Source: Bartonella tribocorum
GTDB taxonomy: Bacteria; Pseudomonadota; Alphaproteobacteria; Rhizobiales; Rhizobiaceae
DNA length: 43,675 bases
Assembly: GCF_002777915.1 (NCBI RefSeq)
Contig: NZ_NJGE01000011.1
Span: forward strand, 18,950-62,624
Reading direction: 5' to 3'
The translations under genes were made by a program, and so were the position numbers. Under the pieces are notes generated by a model, which made no database searches, was not told where the DNA came from, and was given only the letters and a program-made list of their open reading frames with translations. This document shows positions 1 through 9,607 of this stretch, one piece after another. Position 1 is the first letter of the stretch, and every line of letters starts with the position of its first letter.

Positions 1-1137
1 GCATCTGGTTCACCTGTACGGCCATCTGTTCCTACTCCTCCTCCTGTTGTTTCTCCCCCTGCATCTGGTTTACCTGTGCCGCCATCTATTCCTCCCACTC
101 CTTCTGTTGTTGTGCCGCCTGCGTTTATTCTTCCTATTTCTGAGCCTTCTTCTTATTTTGAGCGAAATGCGAGAGCCTTTGCTCCACAGTTTTTGACTTA
201 TATTCTTGTGCCAAATACCTTATTTCATGCTGGATTGGTGGATATCAGTAACCAAAATAAGCAGTTGCAAACGCTGCGAACTTTTTCTCAGCGGTTTTTA
301 AAAAATAATGAAAATCCGGCTTTGTTTTTGCGCGGTTACGGTGGGCATCATCGTTATACTTCAAATTTGTCTGCACTTGAATATGGATATGGAGGCGACC
401 TTGATTATAATGCACTAGAGGCAGGTATTTTACTTAAAAAAATCGAAAATGCATATAGTACGACTTCTTTTGGAATTATGGGAAATTATGGCAAACTTTC
501 TTTGCGTCCTCGAGAGGTAAAACAACGTCAAGAAAGTATCTTTGATAAATGGTCCATTACAGCCTATGGCAGCGTGCAGCATGATACGGGTCTTTATATG
601 GATGGTCTCTTCTCTTACGGTCTGTTTAATGGAAATGTTCTTACACGTGAGAGAGGTAAAACGGTTGCCTTGAGAGGCAAGCCCTTAAGTTTTTCCTTAA
701 CGGCTGGTAAAACGTTTATGATAGGCTGTCGATGTTTTATTTTTGAACCACAAGTCCAGTTTGTTTATCAAAATCTCCAATTTCATAACACGCGTGATAT
801 TGATAATTTTAATATTGATATGCGAAGACCAGACCATTGGGGAGTGCGTCTTGGTGGGCATTTAACCAAAACAGTGACATTTACGAAAGAGGCGCAGGTT
901 CTTTCATTTTATGGTAAGCTTTATTTTATTCGTAGTTTTGATGATAAACAGTTTGTGTATTTTAAAGATGCTTTCCAGCTTGGTTCCTTTGGGTCTTCTT
1001 TAGAAGCTGGAATTGGTGTTTATTCACAGTTATCTGCAAAAATTACTTTTCATAGCGATCTCATTTATCAGCGTAAATTTACAAAGGCTGGTTTTTCTGG
1101 AATGCACTTTTCTGGTGGATTAAGTTATCATTTTTAG
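1..1137 (+). CDS. Autotransporter, C-terminal part (5' end outside window)
   Basis: The reading frame is open from base 1, so this is the 3' part of a larger gene and the ATG at 76 is internal. The first 40 or so residues form a proline-rich linker with repeated PASG-x-PV-x-PS blocks. About 310 residues follow that match, position for position, the beta-barrel regions of the two downstream genes: an LxPNxLFxxGL-x-D segment, then FLRGYGG, GYGGDLDYNA, DKWSITAYGS, FSYGLFNG, and a C-terminal phenylalanine (LSYHF) typical of outer-membrane barrels. By family knowledge this is a type V secretion translocator that exports its own N-terminal passenger to the cell surface. The passenger, and so its function, cannot be read here. 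It is the first of three tandem paralogues. Confidence 0.9.
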   Translation, partial: ASGSPVRPSVPTPPPVVSPPASGLPVPPSIPPTPSVVVPPAFILPISEPSSYFERNARAFAPQFLTYILVPNTLFHAGLVDISNQNKQLQTLRTFSQRFLKNNENPALFLRGYGGHHRYTSNLSALEYGYGGDLDYNALEAGILLKKIENAYSTTSFGIMGNYGKLSLRPREVKQRQESIFDKWSITAYGSVQHDTGLYMDGLFSYGLFNGNVLTRERGKTVALRGKPLSFSLTAGKTFMIGCRCFIFEPQVQFVYQNLQFHNTRDIDNFNIDMRRPDHWGVRLGGHLTKTVTFTKEAQVLSFYGKLYFIRSFDDKQFVYFKDAFQLGSFGSSLEAGIGVYSQLSAKITFHSDLIYQRKFTKAGFSGMHFSGGLSYHF

Positions 1138-1341
1138 CTGTATTTTTTCTTAATACATCTCATCTTTTGTGAAAATTGCAAGCACAAAATGTAACTTTAT
1201 TGTGTTATTTTTCTGTTTTTCAACTTTACATATAATCCAAAACGAATTATGTGGACAACACATAATAATAACCAGTCGATGAGCCAGATGTGTCTTTTCG
1301 ATTTTCAATGAAGATGAAATAAAGAAAGTTTAAAGTTAATT

Positions 1342-3996
1342 ATGATTAAAGTATTACAACGCCATGTGTGTGTATGTTCTCTTACGGCGTCTATTTTTTT
1401 CTTCGCACACACTATGGGTGTGAATGCAGAAGATTATAAACCATCATGTAATTCCCTCTTTAAATCGTATTCGTGTGATACTGTTAATTCTTCAAAGACT
1501 ATCGAAAGAAGCGATCAAGAATATGTGAAAGGATTGGATACAAGTTTAAAAAATGTTGTTTCTATATCCCAATCTAATAATACAGTTATTGAACTGAAAA
1601 AAGGTAAAGGGGGAGAAGGCACTTCAAAAATTAGTGGGACTTTAGAATTTAATAAATCTGAGAAGATTACATCAGCCGTGATTGTGTCAAAAGATGAGAA
1701 TATTTCTTTTAAAAAGATTTCTGTTACAGGTAGTGGCGAAAAGGAAAAAGGTAAAAACGGGAATGTACTTCGATCTGTGTTTGGTGTGAAGCAGGGCGGT
1801 TTTCTCTTCGTTGATGATGGTGAGATTCATGTTACAGATGTTCATGGTATAGCAATTGAAAGTGCAAACCCGGTTTTTCAGGAAAGATCATTTAAGTTGC
1901 GGGATAATTCTATGTCTTTGGTTTCTTTTGAAAACTCAAAGATTGTTCTTAAGGGGCATGGAGCTCATGGTCTACATTTTAGAGGAAATCCTTCACAATA
2001 CGAATATCACGAGGGAGAGCTTCTTACGAGTTTAGGGGAAATTCGATTTAAAAAGACAAATCTTCATGTTCCCAATGGTACAGCTATTTATAGTGATGAT
2101 GCGAGGAGGTATCCCTATATTACGGCATCAGAAGGTTCCCATATTTTTGCTGATCGGTTATTAGATGTTAAAAATAATTCATTTGTTGCACTTGATGCCT
2201 ATGCGTCTTTTCTTACAGGGGGGGCACAGGTTGAGAAAGGTTCTTATGGCAGTGTTGAGTTGTTCAATCAATCACAATGGACTGTAAGAGCAGATAAAAA
2301 TGCACTTAAGAAGAATGGAAAAGATCCGTATTTTGTAGATTCATCTGTTTCGTTTGTAAGGCTTATTGATAGTTCCATTTTCTTTGGTAAACCTCAAAAC
2401 GGTTATTATCAGAGACTTCATGTCGGAAGCGTAGAGGCTCAATCCAGTGATTATGCTTATGTTGCGGGAGGGAATGCGCGCTTATATATCAATGCACAGC
2501 TTGCTGCAAATGGTAAAAATAAAGAGGTAAACGCTGATACGCTTGTGATCTATGGTGATGTTTATGGAAAAACCAAGGTGTATATTGTAAATCCTTCAGT
2601 GACTCTGGGAAAAGGAAAGACGCTACAAGTTAAGAACGGAGATCGCCATAATACTTCAATTATTCAGGTTTACGGAAAAGCAGCGGAAGATTCTTTTAAA
2701 TTGGCAACAGATTATGTCGCTTTAAGAGGAGCGCCTTATCGATATAGTTTGCGTGCTTATGGCCCAACATCTTCTTTGGGACAAGCAAAAGAGGAAAATA
2801 AATTCGCTAAAGGGACATCGGCAAAGCATAATGGCGATTTTTGGGATTATCGACTTGAAGCTGAATATGTTCAACCTTCTTCTCAAAAGCCTAGTTCTCA
2901 AGTGAAGAAAATTGTCTCTCATCGCCGTGTTTCTCGTTCTATTGGATTTCATGGTCATCATAATAGTGTTTTAGCTGATCATGATACTTCTGTTCTTTAT
3001 TCTGAAGAGGGTGTTAAGGCTGTTGTCCCACAAGTTCCAACCTATCTATTGATGCCTAATGCTTTGTTTCAGGTTGGTTTGATGGATATGAACAATCATA
3101 ACAAACAGTTGGAGACATTGCATACCACTTTTGGGCGTACCACCGCTGGGGCTTTAGGAGAAAATGGTAAAAATTCCGCATTTTTTGCGCAAGGTTACGG
3201 TGGAAGTTATCGTTATGTTTCTGATCTGTCTGAGCTTGAGTATGGTTATAGCGGAAATTTGAATTATAACGCTATAAAGGCAAGTCTGTTGCTTAGTACG
3301 GTTGAGGATACACATCATAGTCTAAATTTTGGAATAATGGGGAGCTATGGGAAAATTTCTCTACACCCTCAAGATGTTGAAGAAAGCAAAAAAAGTACAT
3401 TTGATAAATGGTCTATTACAGCATACAGCAGCATACAGCATGATACAGGCTTCTATATCGATGGTCTTTTTTCCTATGGGCTATTTAAAGGGGATGTTCA
3501 GACAAAAGCAAGAGGCAAGACAACAACATTGAAGGGAACGCCTTTGAGTGCTTCAGTGATTGCGGGTAAGTCATTTATAACAGGACATAAGGGGCTTATT
3601 TTTGATCCGCAGGTTCAGGTTGTTTATCAAAATTTGCGCTTTGATAAGGCTTCTGATGTCGATGGTTTTGATATTGAAATGGGAAAATTAGACCAGTGGG
3701 TGATGCGTGTTGGTGGGCGTTTAAGTAAGATGCTTGCGGCCTTTGAAGAAGGACAAGTTGTTTCTTTCAATGGGAAACTTCACCTGACCAATAGTTTTGG
3801 AGGAAAACAACGTGTGCGGTTTGGAGATGAATTCCAATTAGGAGCTTTTGGTTCTTCTTTAGAAACAGGATTGGGGTTGAATGCTCAGTTGTCTTCAGAT
3901 TTTGCATTGCATGGAGATGTAACTTATCAGCATTGTCTTAGAAAAGCTGGTTTTTCAGGGATGATTTTTTCAGGCGGTTTACGTTATCGTTTTTAG
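1342..3996 (+). CDS. Autotransporter (type Va secreted surface protein), 884 aa
   Basis: A complete autotransporter. Residues 1-29 form a signal peptide with a hydrophobic core rich in S, I and F, ending near NAED. The mature N-terminus carries a Cys pair (SCNSLFKSYSC) whose spacing is also seen in the next gene. The passenger, to about residue 520, is rich in short beta-strand repeats and polar residues, as in pertactin-like beta-helices. A short linker (PSSQKPSSQ, then a His/Arg-rich stretch) leads to a barrel of about 310 residues ending LRYRF. The barrel is closely similar to those of the flanking genes, but the passenger differs strongly and lacks the long proline-rich linker of its neighbours. 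Bartonella autotransporters of this type (Iba/Cfa-like) are surface proteins, some induced during host-cell contact. I did not assign a specific family member. Confidence 0.9.
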   Translation: MIKVLQRHVCVCSLTASIFFFAHTMGVNAEDYKPSCNSLFKSYSCDTVNSSKTIERSDQEYVKGLDTSLKNVVSISQSNNTVIELKKGKGGEGTSKISGTLEFNKSEKITSAVIVSKDENISFKKISVTGSGEKEKGKNGNVLRSVFGVKQGGFLFVDDGEIHVTDVHGIAIESANPVFQERSFKLRDNSMSLVSFENSKIVLKGHGAHGLHFRGNPSQYEYHEGELLTSLGEIRFKKTNLHVPNGTAIYSDDARRYPYITASEGSHIFADRLLDVKNNSFVALDAYASFLTGGAQVEKGSYGSVELFNQSQWTVRADKNALKKNGKDPYFVDSSVSFVRLIDSSIFFGKPQNGYYQRLHVGSVEAQSSDYAYVAGGNARLYINAQLAANGKNKEVNADTLVIYGDVYGKTKVYIVNPSVTLGKGKTLQVKNGDRHNTSIIQVYGKAAEDSFKLATDYVALRGAPYRYSLRAYGPTSSLGQAKEENKFAKGTSAKHNGDFWDYRLEAEYVQPSSQKPSSQVKKIVSHRRVSRSIGFHGHHNSVLADHDTSVLYSEEGVKAVVPQVPTYLLMPNALFQVGLMDMNNHNKQLETLHTTFGRTTAGALGENGKNSAFFAQGYGGSYRYVSDLSELEYGYSGNLNYNAIKASLLLSTVEDTHHSLNFGIMGSYGKISLHPQDVEESKKSTFDKWSITAYSSIQHDTGFYIDGLFSYGLFKGDVQTKARGKTTTLKGTPLSASVIAGKSFITGHKGLIFDPQVQVVYQNLRFDKASDVDGFDIEMGKLDQWVMRVGGRLSKMLAAFEEGQVVSFNGKLHLTNSFGGKQRVRFGDEFQLGAFGSSLETGLGLNAQLSSDFALHGDVTYQHCLRKAGFSGMIFSGGLRYRF

Positions 3997-4042
3997 GGAC
4001 CTATGAAATATAGAGTAATTTTTACATAAGTTATAGAGTGTT

Positions 4043-4084
4043 GTGTGAAGTATAAAATGGATATTTAAGTTTTATACTTCTCAC
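4043..4084 (+). terminator. Hairpin after second autotransporter gene
   Basis: Two 15-nt arms (4043-4057 and 4070-4084) pair with one mismatch around a 12-nt loop, followed by a short CTTTT. The position, about 50 bp past the stop and before the next gene, suggests a transcription terminator, but the U-tract is weak. Confidence 0.5.
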
Positions 4085-4167
4085 CTTTTGTGTGTTTGAT
4101 TTAGCGTTATTGCGAGTATTTTTTATTTTTAAGTATAGGGGGAGAAGGGGAAATTGGGAATAAAGTT

Positions 4168-7100
4168 ATGGTTAATGTATTAAGGGATTATAGATTTTTA
4201 TTTATCACAACGGCTATTGTTTCTTTTTTGCCAATCGTGAGTGTTAATGCAAATTCTAATAATTTTGCAACCTCCTGTGATCCAGACGCTCAATTTTATA
4301 AATGCAATGATGGTAAAAAACACACGATTAAAAATAAAACTTATCATTTAAAATCTTCTCAAGAATATGTTTCTAGTTCTACTCCTATTTCAGCTCTATA
4401 TGTAGAAAAAGCAGGTACAATTGTTGATGCATCTCAGATAACAGTTACGGGTGATAACTCAGATGAAATATTCGGATTATTCGGATATGGTGCATCTGTA
4501 AAAGATGGTGCTCGTCTTAATTTAACAAATTCAAATTTTAAGAATGTACCTGCTCTTCATGCTGAAAATGCGGTTATTCACATGATAGATGGGACTATTA
4601 GGGAAGTTTCTCACGCTATTTTTGCATTGGGGAAAGGAACCGATATTGCTTTAGTGCGTGTCAATATTGAAACTACACCAAAAGAATTGAATGGTGTAGA
4701 TATAGGTCTGATTAGTAGTTTTGGTTCAAAGATTAGGCTGTCAGGGAGTACCGTTACTTTTAATGAGAAAGGCGCATTTTTATCACTTTATGGGGGAGAG
4801 TATAGTTTCGATAGTTCTGTCATTAAAGGCAAAGGAAAACAAGAAACTGTTATCATTGGTGAGAAAAGTGTCAATAAATTGCCAGAAGCTTTTGATATAT
4901 CTCAAGCTGGTTTTGTTCAATTGAATAATAGTTCTGTTGAACTTAGTGATATGCATGGCTTTTTGGTTAAAAATTTTTCAGATGATGAGGATAATAAAGG
5001 CAAGTTGTTGTGGCGAGGACTTAATTCAGCTGATGAGTTTAAGAATACGAATATTAAGATTAAAAAATCCAATATTTCTGTTCAGGGTAAGGGAGCCTAT
5101 GGTCTGTATTTTTATGGGTTAAATTCAGAAGATGTATGGGGCAATATCTACAATGGTTATAGAGCGCGTTCTGGAGCGAAGAAAGTTGCTCCGGGAAAGG
5201 CATTTGTTCATTTGTCAGAGACAAATTTTGCGGTTCCGGATGGTATTGCCATTTATAGTATCGGAAAACATGTTTATAGAGCCAAAGCTAAGGTTAGATT
5301 AGAAAAGACAAGTATCTCCGGTGATTTGTTGTTAAAAGCTGAAAATAACTCTGATCTTCTCGTTGAAGCAAATTCCTCTACACTTACAGGAAATGCTCGT
5401 ATCGAGGATACCTCTGATATTTATTTGGATTTAAAGGATGGTTCTAAATGGCACCTTATCAAAAGCAAACATCAAGATTCTCAGGAAGCAGATGCTATGG
5501 TTTCATCGCTTTCAGGTATTTCTCTTGAGGATAGTACAATTGTTTTTGATCACTATCAATCCACTGGTTATCAAACGCTGCAAATTAGAAAAAAAAGTGA
5601 TAGAAATGCAGTCATGTCAGACCAAGAAGGCTACGGATATAGTGCAAAGGGTAATACTCAGATTAAGATGGGCACATTTATGAATAATGATGGTTCATTT
5701 GATCCTCAACAAACGGATCGCATTTTGATCTACGGGAATGTTTTTGGAACCACACTCATTAAGATGGAAAAACTTTCCAAAATCTCAGAAAAAGAAGCTG
5801 GCAATAAAGGGGGGAAAAGTATTTCACTTGTTCAAGTTGCTGGGACGGCAGAGGAAAGTTCTTTTAAGTTAGTCAATAGTTATACTACGGTGAATGGATT
5901 TCCTTATCAATATAAACTTCGTGGCTATGGTCCAAATTCTTCTTCTGGAAATGCAGATCCAGAGAATAGATTGGTTGCAGGGGAAGGGGATTTTTGGGAT
6001 TTTCGTCTCGAAAGTGTTTACATTAGTCCTGAATTAGATCCTTCTGAAACTGCTTCTAAACCTACATCTACAGTTTTCCCCCCTCAATCTGAAGAAGAAA
6101 AGATCCCTTCTGAACGACCAACAGAGACTATTTCACCTGAGCAGCCCTCTTCTGTTGAGCCGCCGCTTATACCATCTACACCTTCTTTGCCTGAAGGATC
6201 TGAACCGTCTGAAACATTTATCCCTACGGATTCTGTTTCTCCTCCTTCTGAACCAGTTGAACCAAAGCCTTCTGAGCTTCCCTCTGTACCAACTGTTCCA
6301 GAGAAGCCTTCTACTGATGAGGTTTTGCCATCTGAGCCATCTGTTCCGGTAGTTCCTTCATCTACGGATTCTGAACCTGTTTCTCCTCCTTCTGAACCAG
6401 TTGAACCAAAGCCTTCTAAACCTTCTGCTCCTTCATCTGATCTTCCTGTGTCGTTTGATGTGCAGCCTGAACAAGGAATTAGAGCTGTTGTTCCTCAATT
6501 GCCAACGTATCTCCTTTTGCCCAATGCCTTATTCCATGCTGGTTTGATGGATATGACCATGCAAAATAAGAAGTTGGAGACAATGCGGGGTGCTTTTCAT
6601 TCTTTTGGGAGAGATGATGAAAATACAGCCTTTTTTCTGCATGCTTATGGGGGAAGCCATCATTATGCTTCCAATTTATCTGCTTTTGAATACGGCTATG
6701 ATGCTGAGCTGGATTATAATGCATTTCAAGCAGGTGTTTTGTTAAAAGAGATTGAGAGTTTATATACGCGTACATTCTTTGGGGTTTTGGGAAACTATGG
6801 AAACCTTTCTCTACACCCTCAGGAGGTTGAACAAAGCAAAAAAAGCGCCTTTAATAAATGGTCTCTTGGGGCTTATGGAAGTCTCCAGCATGATACAGGT
6901 TTTTATATCGATGGGGTATTCTCTTATGGTCTGTTTAGAGGAGATGTTTTGACGCTTGCACGGGGCAAGGTTGTGACGTTAAAGGGAAAACAGTTTAGTG
7001 GTTCTTTAACGAGTGGCAGAACGTTTGCAATAGGGTGTAAGGGTATTGTTTTTGATCCGCAGGTTCAGGTTGTTTATCAAAATCTTCAGTTTCATCAGGC

Positions 7101-7446
7101 GTATGATGTTGATCATATTGATGTTAATTTGGGAAAATTTCATCAATGGGTGGGGCGTGTTGGTGGGCGTTTAAGCAAGACGCTAGGTGTTTTGGAAGAG
7201 GGGCGTGAGGTTTCTTTTTATAGTAAGCTTTCTTATTCGCATAATTTTGAAGATAAGCAGTTTGTTTCGTTTAAAAACGATTTCCAATTAGGTCCCTTTG
7301 GTTCTTCTTTGGAAGCAGGACTTGGGTTTAATGCGCGTCTTTCTTCAAAACTTTTCCTTCATGGGGATGTCACTTATCAGCACAGGCTTAAAAAAGTTGG
7401 TTTCTCTGGAGCGAGTTTTTCTGCCGGATTGCGTCATCTTTTTTAA
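4168..7446 (+). CDS. Autotransporter with Pro/Ser/Glu-rich linker, 1092 aa
   Basis: The third paralogue. An N-terminal signal peptide (VSFLPIVSVNANS region) is followed by a Cys pair (SCDPDAQFYKC) matching that of the upstream gene. The passenger runs to about residue 615 and includes a DFWDFRLES motif that corresponds to DFWDYRLEA in the preceding gene. Residues of about 625-770 form a long linker of PSEP and PVEPKPS repeats. The barrel starts near VVPQLPTYLLLPNALFHAGL and ends with LRHLF. The linker contains a 144-bp in-frame duplication (near 6234 and 6378). By family knowledge the barrel inserts in the outer membrane and exposes the passenger. The first half of the passenger does not obviously match the neighbouring gene, so the binding target is unknown. 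A GGGGAGAAGGGG run lies about 20 bp before the ATG. Confidence 0.92.
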   Translation: MVNVLRDYRFLFITTAIVSFLPIVSVNANSNNFATSCDPDAQFYKCNDGKKHTIKNKTYHLKSSQEYVSSSTPISALYVEKAGTIVDASQITVTGDNSDEIFGLFGYGASVKDGARLNLTNSNFKNVPALHAENAVIHMIDGTIREVSHAIFALGKGTDIALVRVNIETTPKELNGVDIGLISSFGSKIRLSGSTVTFNEKGAFLSLYGGEYSFDSSVIKGKGKQETVIIGEKSVNKLPEAFDISQAGFVQLNNSSVELSDMHGFLVKNFSDDEDNKGKLLWRGLNSADEFKNTNIKIKKSNISVQGKGAYGLYFYGLNSEDVWGNIYNGYRARSGAKKVAPGKAFVHLSETNFAVPDGIAIYSIGKHVYRAKAKVRLEKTSISGDLLLKAENNSDLLVEANSSTLTGNARIEDTSDIYLDLKDGSKWHLIKSKHQDSQEADAMVSSLSGISLEDSTIVFDHYQSTGYQTLQIRKKSDRNAVMSDQEGYGYSAKGNTQIKMGTFMNNDGSFDPQQTDRILIYGNVFGTTLIKMEKLSKISEKEAGNKGGKSISLVQVAGTAEESSFKLVNSYTTVNGFPYQYKLRGYGPNSSSGNADPENRLVAGEGDFWDFRLESVYISPELDPSETASKPTSTVFPPQSEEEKIPSERPTETISPEQPSSVEPPLIPSTPSLPEGSEPSETFIPTDSVSPPSEPVEPKPSELPSVPTVPEKPSTDEVLPSEPSVPVVPSSTDSEPVSPPSEPVEPKPSKPSAPSSDLPVSFDVQPEQGIRAVVPQLPTYLLLPNALFHAGLMDMTMQNKKLETMRGAFHSFGRDDENTAFFLHAYGGSHHYASNLSAFEYGYDAELDYNAFQAGVLLKEIESLYTRTFFGVLGNYGNLSLHPQEVEQSKKSAFNKWSLGAYGSLQHDTGFYIDGVFSYGLFRGDVLTLARGKVVTLKGKQFSGSLTSGRTFAIGCKGIVFDPQVQVVYQNLQFHQAYDVDHIDVNLGKFHQWVGRVGGRLSKTLGVLEEGREVSFYSKLSYSHNFEDKQFVSFKNDFQLGPFGSSLEAGLGFNARLSSKLFLHGDVTYQHRLKKVGFSGASFSAGLRHLF
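6234..6418 (+). repeat. 144-bp-period in-frame repeat in autotransporter linker
   Basis: A stretch of about 40 bases encoding VSPPSEPVEPKPS occurs at about 6234-6273 and again, apparently unchanged, at about 6378-6417. The period is 144 bp (48 codons). Such repeats let the linker lengthen or shorten in frame by slippage or recombination. Confidence 0.75.
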
Positions 7447-7470
7447 AAGAGGTATAACGCGTATTTTGTT

Positions 7471-7505
7471 ATATTAAAGGTAGAAGATCTTTCTGCCTTT
7501 AATAT
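7471..7505 (+). terminator. Strong hairpin after third autotransporter gene
   Basis: Fifteen-nt arms (7471-7485 and 7491-7505) pair with a single wobble around a 5-nt loop, 25 bp past the stop codon. No clear U-tract follows, so it may act as a transcript-end stabiliser as well as, or instead of, an intrinsic terminator. Confidence 0.5.
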
Positions 7506-8464
7506 CTTGGAATTTGTTTTCCTTCATCAATATGGCTATTTTAAAATATAAAAGGTTACAATAAATGTTTTCTTTGATTTATAGATCGAAGATGCTTAAT
7601 ATGTTTTCTTCTATGGATGAGGAATTTTTCTACAATTTTTGATGTTATAATATGGAGACAGATGTTATTGTGGATGTGAGAAGTTTGTATGCTTGTGGCG
7701 GACTCTTTCAAAAAAGATGGTGTTGATGGTTGTTTTTAGTTAATATCAAAGTAGAATGAGGATTGGTTTTTAGGTGTTTTTTCTCATTTACAAATGATAG
7801 ACTCCAAGAGTGATTTTTATAAGATGTAGATTATTTTTATTGCTGTAATAAGTGGGCATCATCATTCTATTTTTCAGCTTTCAATATTGCTTAGACTTTA
7901 GCACTCAAAGCTGTTCGTAAGAAGTATTTTTAGTCCTTTCTTCAATGTTGTGTATCGGATATGGTCGCCCTGTTTGTAATGTGCAAGCAAAAGGTTTTGG
8001 TTCATTCAATATAAACAGATTTGAAATGAGAGAACTTTACGGTTTAAAGAGCTTTCATTCGATATGTAAAACAGTGAATATTACTTTATAAAGCAATTTG
8101 ATATGTCGAGATAAGAAGCCGAACTGTTGATCAGAATTGGTGGGGAATTTTATTTTGTGAGGTGTGGAATGGAGGTCAAAAATTTTTATTGAGAAAAATA
8201 ATGTTGCGTTTCCTTCTCTGATCGTAGAAATAAATAAGCTTTTTTGATGGTCATAGAAACTATATTTTGCTGAAATTCTAAGGAAAGTGCCTTTATGGGA
8301 ACCTACAGCCCATGGCATAGGCTATTATAGAGAAAGGGTATAGGCGCGGTGGGGTAATTTGGTTTTATGAGGTGGTATTCTTGTATGGCAAAACAAGGTT
8401 AAAAGGTCAAAAACATGTTGAAGTGTTGAAGGCTTTTTCTTGTCTAAAGAGGGAAGATAGGACG
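7506..8464. other. Long non-coding stretch, no gene supported
   Basis: About 960 bp between the autotransporter cluster and the WD40 gene. It is AT-rich and short-framed. An 87-codon open frame on - (8055-8318) lacks recognisable domains and a good ribosome site, and I do not call it. I saw no similarity to the autotransporter passengers. Confidence 0.5.
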
Positions 8465-8635
8465 ATGAAAGACTTCATGAATTATAAAGACTTTGGGGAT
8501 TTGGGCGGCGTTTTGGGGGGGCAGTTTGGGATTTCTGCGCGTTCTAAAGATGCGCGGGGGCTGAAATTTCTAGAGGATTGCATGGGTATGTTTAGCGGTG
8601 ATGCTTGTGTTTGTTGGTACTTGGTTAATCAGTGA
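8465..8635 (+). CDS. Possible 56-aa protein, unknown
   Basis: A small frame starts at ATG 8465 with an AGGA 4-5 bases upstream and ends inside the 3' end of the convergent WD40 gene (11-bp overlap). The peptide starts MKDFMNYKDFGDLGGVLGG and has three cysteines near its C-terminus. The DNA is noticeably richer in G than its surroundings and contains a run of seven G at 8515-8521. The frame is also open upstream to 8372 with a GTG, but the ATG has the better ribosome site. I recognise no family. It could equally be a remnant or non-coding. Confidence 0.25.
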   Translation: MKDFMNYKDFGDLGGVLGGQFGISARSKDARGLKFLEDCMGMFSGDACVCWYLVNQ

Positions 8636-9602
8636 GATTAATTACACCACATTCACCATTTTCGCTGCCGAAGGTGAGGTTATCCCCTGTGTGATCCCAG
8701 TTGAGTGCTGAGATAGCACTTTTCCCATAACCTTTTAGAAGGACTTCTTTTCCATCACGAAAATGTGCTGCTAAAATCATTCCATCATTGAAGCCTATGG
8801 CTACAATTTCTTTGCTTGGATGGCATGAAACGGTGCTAACAAGTGCATTTGCTCGTGTTCCAAGTTCTAGAGGAGTTTTTCCCATGGGGCCGTCTTTTGT
8901 GTGAAAGGGCCAAACAATTGCGGCGGAGGCACCTGATGTTGCAAGCCATTTTCCTTTTGCACTCCAAGACCAGCTTTTGACTTTGCTTGGGTAGCCACTC
9001 ATCCGTAAATGTTGATGATCGGTAAGACGCCAGCCGTGCAAGGCGTTTTCTTGCATCGTGGAGATAACATAGCGGTTGTCTGGTGAAAAGGTGACGCCAC
9101 AATGAGCGCCTTTCCATACCAATGTAGTGGGGGATGTTTGCGTTGAGAGCCAATGAAGCGTAACGCCATTGTAATGAGCAACGGCAAGTCGTAAACCTTT
9201 TGGGGCAAAAGCCAGACCTTCTATACTACGCTCATGTGTAAACTCTTGGTGTTCTTTTCCAACATTTACAAATGCAAGACGTGTGGAGGAAAAGGCAAAA
9301 GCTTTTTGAGGACCAAAAGCAACGTTATTGATCCATTTGCGTTCTTTTTGACTGAGAAGTTCTGTGTGACCACCTGCTCTTGTTTGACAGACTTTTCCAT
9401 CTTCTCCCCCTGTGATGATTGCGGTATTGTCATGGGAAAAATGACTTGAAATTATTCCTTGGTGAACTTCAAAGGTTTGTGGGGTTGGGGTTAAAAAAAC
9501 AATCAAACCTTCTACAGAAACAAAGGCTGGCTTATTGCCTATAAAACCACAGGAAAGGCAGTAACTTTGGAGATCATAATGGATAATATTTGGCATTGTC
9601 AC
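8625..9602 (-). CDS. WD40-repeat protein
   Basis: A 325-residue protein with degenerate WD40-like repeats throughout. Recurrent pieces such as SHDNTAIITGGEDGKV, FAPKGLRLAVAHYNG, FSPDNRYVIST, WSAKGKWLATSG and NWDHTGDNLTFGSENG are spaced about 40 residues apart, which fits a seven-bladed propeller. There is no signal peptide, so it is probably cytoplasmic. The start is GTG at 9602, with an ATG two codons on. It lies 5 bp downstream of the COG0523 GTPase gene on the same strand, suggesting one transcript. WD40 proteins beside CobW-like GTPases are a recurring alphaproteobacterial arrangement. The role is not established; a scaffold or metal-handling partner is inference from the neighbour. Confidence 0.85.
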   Translation of the reverse strand: MTMPNIIHYDLQSYCLSCGFIGNKPAFVSVEGLIVFLTPTPQTFEVHQGIISSHFSHDNTAIITGGEDGKVCQTRAGGHTELLSQKERKWINNVAFGPQKAFAFSSTRLAFVNVGKEHQEFTHERSIEGLAFAPKGLRLAVAHYNGVTLHWLSTQTSPTTLVWKGAHCGVTFSPDNRYVISTMQENALHGWRLTDHQHLRMSGYPSKVKSWSWSAKGKWLATSGASAAIVWPFHTKDGPMGKTPLELGTRANALVSTVSCHPSKEIVAIGFNDGMILAAHFRDGKEVLLKGYGKSAISALNWDHTGDNLTFGSENGECGVINLTD

Positions 9603-9607
9603 TCATT

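Noticed and set aside
2722..2961. 79-codon frame on - inside the second autotransporter
   Set aside because: Antisense shadow of a clear gene; no ribosome site or domain. The same holds for frames at 6479-6775 (-) and those on + within 4721-6952.
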